Shown here piece by piece: positions 1-6,800 of a stretch of DNA of 15,559 nucleotides (within the stretch, counting starts at the first letter, position 1; each line of letters begins with the position of its first letter). Position numbers and translations under genes: made by a program. The notes below the pieces were generated by a model. It did no database searches. It saw only the letters and a list, made by a program, of their open reading frames with translations, and was not told the DNA's origin. This DNA is from DATMNI01 sp035570275. Lineage in GTDB: Bacteria; Acidobacteriota; Terriglobia; Bryobacterales; Bryobacteraceae. The stretch spans positions 1 to 15,559 of the forward strand of contig DATMNI010000097.1 of the NCBI GenBank assembly GCA_035570275.1. The letters run 5' to 3'.

Positions 1-163
1 GCTCCATCCAGTCCATCGTGGCCGTGCCCTCGTGGACTTCACCGATCTTGTGCGATCTCCCCGTGTAATACAGGATGCGTTCCGTCGTTGTCGTTTTACC
101 GGCATCGATATGGGCGGCGATGCCGATATTTCTCATCCTCTCGAGGGGTACTGTGCGTGCCAT
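1..163 (-). CDS. fusA: Elongation factor G, N-terminal 54 codons (partial)
   Basis: This is the start of EF-G, the GTPase that drives ribosome translocation and, with RRF, ribosome recycling. Read on the minus strand it begins MARTVPLERMRNIGIAAHID and continues with the G1/P-loop AHIDAGKTTTTE, then ILYYTGRSHKIGEVHEGTATMDWME, which is the switch I approach typical of bacterial EF-G. The rest lies beyond position 1. The ATG (complement of 161-163) follows the rpsG stop by 29 nt. The nearest purine-rich site (AGGAAA) is unusually far upstream, about 15 nt from the start, so translation may depend partly on coupling to rpsG. The order rpsL-rpsG-fusA is the classic str operon. Confidence 0.96.
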   Translation of the reverse strand, partial: MARTVPLERMRNIGIAAHIDAGKTTTTERILYYTGRSHKIGEVHEGTATMDWME

Positions 164-192
164 GGGAGTTTACTGATTTCCTGTTTAAACAA

Positions 193-663
193 TTACCAGC
201 GATAGTGCGCGAACGCTTTATTTGCTTCCGCCATACGGTGCACATCGTCTCTTTTCTTGATGGCGCCGCCGCGCAGGTTGGAGGCGTCGTTCAATTCGTT
301 CGCCAACTTCTCCGCCATGCCCTTTTCGGCGCGCCCGCGCGCGTTGGTGATGATCCAGCGCATCGCCAGCGACGTCCGCCGGTTCTGCGGCACTTCGATC
401 GGCACCTGGTAGTTGGCGCCGCCCACGCGCCGCGTCTTCACTTCCAGCAGCGGCTTGGTGTTTTCCACGGCCTTCTTGAATGCCTTCAGCGGATCGTCGC
501 TGGTGCGCTCCCGCAGTTTGTCCATAGCTTCATAGAAGATGCCCTGGGCAGTATTCTTTTTGCCTTCCCACATCATGGAGTTTACGAACTTCTCCACCAG
601 GGTCGAGTTGTAAACCGGATCCGGCGCAACCTCTCGAATGACGGCTCTTCTTCTTCGTGGCAT
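193..663 (-). CDS. rpsG: 30S ribosomal protein S7
   Basis: S7 (156 aa, the usual bacterial length) nucleates assembly of the 30S head by binding the 3' major domain of 16S rRNA, and it contacts the mRNA exit and E-site region. The start MPRRRRAVIREVAPDP, then YNSTLVEKFVNSMMWEGKKN, and the C-terminal MAEANKAFAHYRW are all characteristic. The ATG (complement of 661-663) has a good Shine-Dalgarno site (TAGGAA) about 5-6 nt upstream. It is the second gene of the str operon, 38 nt after rpsL and 29 nt before fusA. In E. coli S7 is the translational repressor of this operon and binds the long rpsL-rpsG spacer. Here the spacer is too short for that site and instead contains short direct repeats. Confidence 0.98.
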   Translation of the reverse strand: MPRRRRAVIREVAPDPVYNSTLVEKFVNSMMWEGKKNTAQGIFYEAMDKLRERTSDDPLKAFKKAVENTKPLLEVKTRRVGGANYQVPIEVPQNRRTSLAMRWIITNARGRAEKGMAEKLANELNDASNLRGGAIKKRDDVHRMAEANKAFAHYRW

Positions 664-670
664 AGGCTTC

Positions 671-710
671 CTACGACTGGCTTACTACGACTGGCATACT
701 GCTACGACTT
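671..710 (-). repeat. Short direct repeats in the rpsL-rpsG spacer
   Basis: Two adjacent 14-bp copies at 671-684 and 685-698 differ at one base. The mRNA-sense octamer AGTCGTAG occurs three times, the first copy being the last codons and stop of rpsL (…AAG TCG TAG). The spacer therefore looks as if it grew by tandem copying of the rpsL 3' end. It also places several in-frame or near-frame stop triplets between the genes. Confidence 0.6.
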
Positions 711-1076
711 CGGCCGCTTGGCCCCGTACTTCGATCGGCCCTGTTTGCGGTTGGCCACCCCGGCGGTGTCCAGCGCCCCGCGGATCACGTGATATCGAAC
801 GCCCGGAAGATCCTTCACGCGGCCCCCGCGAATCAGCACGATCGAGTGCTCCTGCAGGTTGTGTCCCACACCGGGTATATAAGTGGTTACTTCGATTCCG
901 TTGGTGAGCCGCACGCGCGCCACTTTCCGCAACGCCGAATTCGGCTTCTTGGGAGTGGAAGTGTATACGCGCGTACAAACGCCGCGCTTCTGCGGGCAGC
1001 TATTCAGTGCCGGGCTGGATGTTTTCCACCGCGGCGGCTTCCGCCCATTACGCACAAGTTGGTTAAACGTTGGCAC
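702..1076 (-). CDS. rpsL: 30S ribosomal protein S12
   Basis: S12 (124 aa, normal length) sits at the decoding centre of the 30S subunit and controls translational accuracy. Diagnostic stretches are MPTFNQLVRNGRK, TPKKPNSALRK around Lys43, and GGRVKDLPGVRYH around Lys88-Asp89. Both lysines commonly altered in streptomycin resistance are wild type here, and the Asp that is methylthiolated in many bacteria is present. The start is GTG (complement of 1074-1076), preceded by GAGGAA 4-5 nt upstream. It is the first gene of the minus-strand str operon. The SD and start codon lie inside a potential hairpin (see the leader feature), so initiation may be regulated. Confidence 0.98.
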   Translation of the reverse strand: MPTFNQLVRNGRKPPRWKTSSPALNSCPQKRGVCTRVYTSTPKKPNSALRKVARVRLTNGIEVTTYIPGVGHNLQEHSIVLIRGGRVKDLPGVRYHVIRGALDTAGVANRKQGRSKYGAKRPKS

Positions 1077-1119
1077 GAATTTCCTCGTGATACAGCCATT
1101 CCTGGCTGTGTTCTGTATC
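1074..1119 (-). promoter_or_regulatory. Foldable 5' leader of rpsL overlapping its SD and start
   Basis: In mRNA sense two hairpins abut. The upstream one has stem CAGCCA/TGGCTG closed by a GGAA (GNRA-type) loop, with a flanking GATA/TATC pairing (alternatively GATACAG/CTGTATC). The downstream one is CACGA-GGAAAT-TCGTG: the Shine-Dalgarno bases sit in the loop and the GTG start codon lies in the 3' arm. Str operons are known to be autoregulated by a ribosomal protein, so a leader that can hide the start codon is a plausible control element. No family model was matched, so the function is inferred. Confidence 0.45.
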
Positions 1120-1569
1120 CTGCTAAAAATCCAAAAGTGGCGCGCCCCCGACAGCCCGGAGCCTCTACATGAATTTCCCTACAGGATTTACCCTACAAAA
1201 GTCCCGTACCGAAAGTCACAAAGAATTCCGACAATCAGAGTGCAACAGCCAGATCGCAAAAAGCGAGGATTACTGCTTTGGACAGGCCCATATTCCATTC
1301 GGAGTGACCGATAGAACCTCGGGGCCTCACCCCTGGCCGGACTCCCAAAATGGGAGTGGTAGCACAGGGACAGAAAGCTTGTTCTCGCGAAACTCTTAAA
1401 TCATACACGATTTGGCAAGAGGAGTGCAAACGCTGGACAATGCGTCTCAACTCAAAGGTGGTGCCACGTACAAATCTTCCCCAAACCAAAGCGATACTTG
1501 GTGAGTGTAGCACGATGCGTACCGCCAGGAAACTCTCGTAGTGCGGGCTCCAAGGTACCCTGGTGAAAG
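1120..1569. other. Divergent spacer between rpsL and the MscS-family gene; no gene seen
   Basis: These 450 bases must hold the promoters of both divergent transcription units. I found no convincing -35/-10 pair on either strand and no tRNA. The small open frames here have no recognisable protein character. One perfect 7-bp hairpin (ACTCCCA-AAA-TGGGAGT) lies at 1341-1357, with no T-run on either side, so it is not a typical intrinsic terminator. Composition is clearly less GC-rich than in the flanking genes. Confidence 0.6.
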
Positions 1570-3081
1570 ATGCCCCGCCTCGTAGCAGCCCTTCTGTTCG
1601 CCGCCGCCTTAGCCGCGCAGGTGCCGGCCCCGGAATCGAAAGATCCGCTCGGCCGCGACTCGCCCCAAAGCTCCGTCTTTCAGTTCCTGGAAGCTTGCCA
1701 CGCCCGCGAATATTCCAAAGCGCTTCGCTATCTGGATCTGCGCCGCATGCCGCCTGCCGATCGCGCCAAGAACGGGCCGGAACTCGCCCGCCAACTGGAA
1801 GACCTGCTCGACGACACCCCGTTTGACATCGGCACCCTCAGCCGCAACCCGGAGGGCGATCAGGCGGACAACGCTTCGGCCACGCTCCAACATCTCGATA
1901 GCTTCCAGGTAGACGGCAAGAGCCTGGAGATGCAACTGGAGAGGGTCGAGCTGAAACCGGGGTCGCACGTCTGGCTCGTCTCCGCGGATAGCGTCGCCAT
2001 GATTCCCCAGGCGCACCAACTGGTAGCGGAGACGCCGTTCGAAAAAAAGCTGCCGCAACAGCTTGTAACATTTGAGGTCTTCGATACCCCGGTGTGGCGC
2101 TGGATCGCTCTCGTGCTGATGGGCGGGGCGATCTGGATGACCGCCGGGCTCCTGGCGCGCCTGCTGTTAGCCGGGGTCAAGCGGCTAGTGCCCACGCCGG
2201 CTTTTCGCGCCCCCTTTCGCATCGTGCTGGCGGTGGCGGGTTTTCGCCTGGCGTTGGGAATTGCGCCGCCGGCTACCCTGTCCGATTTGTATATTCAGCG
2301 CGCCTTGGGGTTGGGTTTCTCGCTGGCTGTGGCGTGGGCCAGCGCGGTGCTGATCGATATGGCCGCTGCCCGCTGGCATTCCCGCCTGGACCCGCGGGTC
2401 CAGGCCGTGAGTTATTCGGTGCTCCCGCTGGGCCAGCAGGTTCTCAAGCTCTCGCTATTCCTGATCGCGCTCCTGAGCGTTCTCAGCGCCTGGGGCTATA
2501 ATACTTCCACCATCCTGGCGGGGCTTGGCGTAGGCGGTCTGGCCGTCGCGCTGGCGGCACAGAAGACCATCGAAAATCTGTTCGGCGGCATCTCCGTGAT
2601 TGGCGACCGCCCCGTCCTGGTGGGCGATGTCTGCCGGTTCGGCGACAAAACCGGCACCGTCATGCATATCGGCCTGCGCTCCACCCGCATCCGCACCGCC
2701 GACCGCACGGTCATCAGCGTCCCCAACAGCCAGTTCTCGTCCATACCGCTGGAGAATATCTCGGGACGCGATAAGATCTGGTTCCACCCAACCCTGAACC
2801 TGCGCCGCGACACCACGTCGGAACAGATGCTGCATGTGCTCTCCTCGATCGGCGAACTGCTGGCAAAACACCCCAAAGTAGAAGAAGGCAAAATCCCCGT
2901 GCGCTTCATCGGCGTTGGCCCCTTCTCGCTGGATGTTGAAATAGCCGTTTACATCACCACCGTCGACGGCGACGAGTTTCTAGAGCTGCAGCAGGACCTC
3001 CTGCTCAAAATGTTGCAAGCTCTGGAAACCGCCGGCACGGCGCTGGCGGTCCCGCTGCAGGAAAGCGTCGCTTCCCGGTAA
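1570..3081 (+). CDS. MscS-family mechanosensitive ion channel with N-terminal secreted domain
   Basis: This 503-aa protein is probably a small-conductance mechanosensitive channel that releases osmolytes on hypo-osmotic shock. Residues 1-17 form a signal-peptide-like segment (MPRLVAALLFAAALAAQ). About 155 mostly polar residues follow, predicted to lie outside the inner membrane. Hydrophobic spans come at about 176-200, 213-232, 243-266 and 286-308. The pore helix begins near 313 and holds GLGVGGLAVALAAQKTIENLFG (318-339), the Gly/Ala-packed TM3 that defines MscS. A beta domain follows (IGDRPVLVGDVCRFGDKTG, then VPNSQFSSIPLENIS) and the alpha/beta C-terminal domain. E. coli MscS is 286 aa, so this is one of the larger variants with extra N-terminal helices. 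The ATG at 1570 has a weak GGTGA site 5 nt upstream. It stands alone, divergent from the str operon and followed by palindromic repeats. Confidence 0.93.
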   Translation: MPRLVAALLFAAALAAQVPAPESKDPLGRDSPQSSVFQFLEACHAREYSKALRYLDLRRMPPADRAKNGPELARQLEDLLDDTPFDIGTLSRNPEGDQADNASATLQHLDSFQVDGKSLEMQLERVELKPGSHVWLVSADSVAMIPQAHQLVAETPFEKKLPQQLVTFEVFDTPVWRWIALVLMGGAIWMTAGLLARLLLAGVKRLVPTPAFRAPFRIVLAVAGFRLALGIAPPATLSDLYIQRALGLGFSLAVAWASAVLIDMAAARWHSRLDPRVQAVSYSVLPLGQQVLKLSLFLIALLSVLSAWGYNTSTILAGLGVGGLAVALAAQKTIENLFGGISVIGDRPVLVGDVCRFGDKTGTVMHIGLRSTRIRTADRTVISVPNSQFSSIPLENISGRDKIWFHPTLNLRRDTTSEQMLHVLSSIGELLAKHPKVEEGKIPVRFIGVGPFSLDVEIAVYITTVDGDEFLELQQDLLLKMLQALETAGTALAVPLQESVASR

Positions 3082-3094
3082 CTTGTTTTGTGGG

Positions 3095-3298
3095 GCAGGT
3101 TGTTAACCTGCGGCGGATTGGCAATCCGCCCGCCGGGAGTTTGCGCGCAGCCGAACTTCCACAAGCGACTCTCGAGAGTGCGGCGGATTGGCAATCCGCC
3201 CGCCGGGAGTTGGCGCGCAGCCGGAACTTCCACAAGCGACTTTCGAGAGTGCGGCGGATTGTTGAATCCGCCCGCGGCGGATTGTTGAATCCGCCCGC
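3095..3298. repeat. REP-like palindromes embedded in a 70-bp tandem repeat
   Basis: Just after the channel gene lie five short hairpins of one design. 3095-3111 is GCAGGTT-GTT-AACCTGC. Near 3112-3130 and 3182-3200 the hairpin is GGCGGATT-GGC-AATCCGCC. In 3251-3298 there are two copies of GGCGGATT-GTTG-AATCCGCC. The middle two belong to a 70-71 bp tandem unit (3110-3179 and 3180-3250) that is nearly identical between copies and ends TCGAGAGT. Stems are conserved while the loops vary (GTT, GGC, GTTG). No T-run follows, so this reads as an interspersed palindromic repeat, possibly buffering 3' mRNA ends, rather than a standard terminator. Confidence 0.85.
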
Positions 3299-3500
3299 AC
3301 GATGCGGCAGCGAGCCGGCCGGGGTTTGCTTACCGCGTTTGCTTACCGCGTTTCCCCAAACGCTTAAGTCCCCGCCCCCGCGCCACCCGCCGCAATGAGA
3401 GAGAATAGGCTATTCAGGATGCCAATTACCTGTTCGGCGGCCTGCGGCATCGGCGTTCCCCGTTCGCCCCACGCGCCCGCCTCCCCGGAACCACATCGCC
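3299..3500. other. Spacer before the hsd genes with a 13-bp direct repeat and a dyad
   Basis: A perfect 13-bp tandem repeat (GTTTGCTTACCGC) occupies 3324-3336 and 3337-3349. A perfect dyad, GAATAG-G-CTATTC, lies at 3403-3415, about 85 bp before the hsdM start. It could be an operator, but I see no clear -35/-10 pair around it. No gene is visible here. Confidence 0.4.
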
Positions 3501-3854
3501 ATGGCGCTCAAGAAATCTGAACTCTACAGTTCCCTCTGGTCCAGTTGCGACGAACTGCGCGGCGGCATGGACGCCAGCCAGTACAAGGATTACGTCCTCG
3601 TCCTGCTCTTCATCAAATACCCCACGCTCACTGAGGACGAAGTCCAGACGCTGGTGGTGGACGACAAATGGCTTTCGACCCTCGATGCGGCCATCCACGG
3701 CGAGATGGACCGCATCAGCCAAGCTCTCACCCAACGCGTCAGGCAACTCGCCGAACGGTACGAAACCCCCATGCCGCAGCAAGCCTGCAAGGTCGCTGGA
3801 TTTGAGAAGGCTGTGAATCGGCACCTCAGAAAAATGGGGTTTTCATGGACCTGA
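3501..3854 (+). pseudogene. hsdM: Type I restriction-modification methylase HsdM, core deleted in frame
   Basis: HsdM normally methylates adenine in the type I recognition site and, with HsdS, forms the core onto which HsdR assembles. Only the two ends remain (117 aa against roughly 500-850). Residues 1-40 are the conserved HsdM N-terminus (MALKKSELYSSLWSSCDEL… to LLFIKY), and residues 41-117 are the C-terminal tail (PTLTEDEVQTLVVDDKW, IHGEMDRISQALTQRV, ending VNRHLRKMGFSWT). The join falls at 3620/3621. The whole SAM-binding domain and the NPPF-type catalytic motif are missing, so methylation is impossible. The reading frame is intact across the join and its stop overlaps the start of the next gene, as in complete hsd operons. 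It may still be translated as a small HsdS-binding remnant, but I rate it a deletion derivative. The start is ATG with only a weak GGAA site. Confidence 0.85.
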
Positions 3855-6800
3855 TGCCAGGTTACAAGCAGACCGAAGTTGGGGTTATTCCGGAAGATTG
3901 GAATGTGCAACCCTTATCACAAATCGCTGAGATCAGATCAGGTATCGCTAAGAATGCAAACGTCTTTGTAAGAGATCCAGTTTTCGTTCACTACCTCCGT
4001 GTCGCCAATGTTCAGGATGGTTTCTTGGATCTTTCAGAGATGAGCAAGATTCGGCTGAGTCGCGAGGACGTCCATAAGTACTCCGTTCTAGCGGGCGATG
4101 TGCTGATGAATGAGGGCGGTGACCTCGACAAATTGGGCCGCGGCTCCGTTTGGCGTGGCAAGTTCGATCCATGTGTCCATCAGAACCATGTGTTCGTAGT
4201 TAGGTGCGGCTCGAAAGTATCTCCTGAATTTCTAAATTATTGGACAGCGGCGCCAACGGCCCGACGATATTTCATGCTTGCCGGCAAGCAGACAACGAAC
4301 TTGGCCTCGATCAATAAGACCGCCCTTGGGCATCTCCCGGTCATCCTGCCATGTCCTGAAGAACAGACCGCCATCGCCGCCGTCCTCTCGGACATGGACG
4401 CCCTTATCGAATCCCTTGAGCAACCCATCGCCAAGAAACGCCACCTCAAACTTGGTGCCATGCAGGAATTGCTGCGCCCAAAGGAGAATGACGAGGTCAT
4501 GACCTTAAAGGAAGTGTCTTCACTGAAAGGGCGAATCGGGTGGCAGGGATTGAAGCAGACAGAATTTACTCTCAACGAAGGCCAGCCTTTCTTAATTACT
4601 GGAATGAACTTTAAAGATGGCGCGATTCGGTGGAATGAGGTTTACCATATCTCCGAGGATCGCTATGATATAGCAAAGGACATTCAACTGAGACCGGACG
4701 ATGTTCTGATGACCAAAGATGGCACTATCGGGAAGATGCTCTATATAGACGAGATTCCATATCCTGGAAAGGCGTCGCTAAATAGCCATCTTCTGTTGTT
4801 TCGCCCCATTCGGGAAAGCTACCATCCGAAATACTTGTATTACCAACTGACATCAAAGAGATTCAAAACTTTTATTGAGCTAAACAAAACGGGGACAACG
4901 TTTTTTGGGCTCTCTCAGGGAGCAGTGGGAAACTACCCGGTGTTGATGCCACCTCTTGCCGAACAAACCGCCATCGCCGCCGTCCTCACCGACATGGACG
5001 CCGAGATCGCTGCGCTCGAAACCAAGCTCGCCAAAGCCCGGCATGATGCACAACCTTCTCACGGGGAGAATTCGCCTCGTATGAATATCGGCATACCCGA
5101 ACGCGCGACGCAGAACCGCGTCATCGCCCTGTTTCGCGACGAACTCCACTATCGCTACCTCGGCGACTGGACCCACCGCGACAACAACAGCAACATCGAG
5201 GAAACCCTTCTCACCCCGTACCTGTCCAAGGCCGGCTACACCCCTCCGCAAATCAGCAAAGCCATCTACGATCTCCGCACCGAGGCCAACCACCACGGCC
5301 GGAACCTCTACGGAAACAATGAGGCCGTCTACAGTCTCCTGCGTTACGGTGTGCCGGTAAAAATCGAGGCGGGCCAAGTCACCGAAACTGTCCACCTCGT
5401 CAACTGGGCCGAGCCGGAGAAAAACGATTTCGCCATCGCCGAGGAAGTCACCCTGCAAGGCGACCACGAACGGCGTCCGGACCTCGTCCTGTATGTGAAC
5501 GGCATCGCCGTCGGCGTGCTGGAACTGAAGAACAGCCGCATCTCGATCGGCGACGGCATTCGCCAGAGCATTTCCAACCAGCAGCCACAGTTCCACGCGC
5601 CGTTCTTCAGCACCGTGCAATTCATCTTCGCCGGCAATGATTCCGAAGGGATGCGATACGGCACCGTCGGCACCGGGGAGAAATACTTCCTGCGCTGGAA
5701 GGAAGACGAAGCCGACAACACCCGCTTTAAGCTCGACAAATACCTGCTCAGGATGTGCGCCAAGCCGCGGCTCGTCGAGCTGATTCACGATTTCGTGCTC
5801 TTCGATGGCGGCATGAAGAAGCTGCCGCGCGTCCACCAGTATTTCGGCATCAAAGCCGCCCAGCAGCATGTGCATGAGCGCAAGGGCGGCATCATCTGGC
5901 ACACCCAGGGCAGCGGCAAGAGCATCGTCATGGTGCTGCTGGCCAAGTGGATACTGGAAAACAATCCCAAAGCCCGCGTTGCCATCGTCACCGACCGCGA
6001 CGAGTTGGATAAACAAATCGCCGACGTCTTCACCGATGCCGGCGAGGCCATCCAGCGGACCAGCAGCGGGCGCGATTTGATGCGCCAGCTCAGCCAGGCC
6101 AGGCCGCGCCTGCTCTGCTCGCTGGTCCACAAATTCGGCAAAAAAGACGTCGACAACTTCGACCAGTTCATCCGGGAACTGGAAGCCCAGCCCAGCCAGA
6201 CCGTGGGTGACATCTTCGTCTTCGTGGACGAATGTCACCGCACCCAGAGCGGCAAGCTCCATCGCGTGATGAAAGCCATCATGCCCAACGCCGTCTTCAT
6301 CGGCTTCACCGGCACGCCCCTGCTCAAACAGGACAAGCAGACCAGCCTGGAAGTCTTCGGCGGCTACATCCATACCTATAAGTTCAGCGAAGCCGTGGAA
6401 GATGAGGTCGTGCTCGATCTGATCTACGAAGCCCGCGATATCGGCCAGCGCCTGGGCTCGGAGGCGAAAATAGACGCCTGGTTTGACGCCAAAACCAAGG
6501 GCCTGAACGATTGGCAGCGCGCCGCCCTGCGCGAACAATGGGGCACCATGCAGCACGTCCTCAGCTCCCGGTCCCGTATGGACCGCGTGGTCAGTGACAT
6601 TGTTTTCGACTTCGCCGTAAAGCCGCGCCTGAATGACGATCGGGGCAACGCCCTCCTCGTTGTCTCCAGCATTTATGAGGCCTGCAAGTATTTCACCCTT
6701 TTCGGCAAGACCGTCTTCAAAGGCCGCTGCGCCGTGGTCACGTCATACAACCCGCTGACCAGGGAAATCACCATGGAAGACACGGGCGCCAACACCGAAA

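Noticed and set aside
1341..1357. Perfect hairpin as an intrinsic terminator
   Set aside because: There is no T-run on either strand and it lies between divergent genes, where no terminator is needed.
1169..1513. Small open frames on both strands in the str/mscS spacer
   Set aside because: There is no SD-supported start, no recognisable protein character, and overlapping frames on both strands look equally arbitrary.
3088..3398. Small open frames across the palindromic repeats
   Set aside because: Peptides such as RRIGNPPAGS arise from repeat DNA that is open in several frames. There is no SD and no protein family.
4880..6556. Long open frame on the minus strand (558 codons)
   Set aside because: It is antisense to HsdS-HsdR, which has intact nuclease and helicase motifs. 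The minus-strand product has no recognisable domain and is typical of GC-rich antisense frames. The same holds for 6743-7951 minus.
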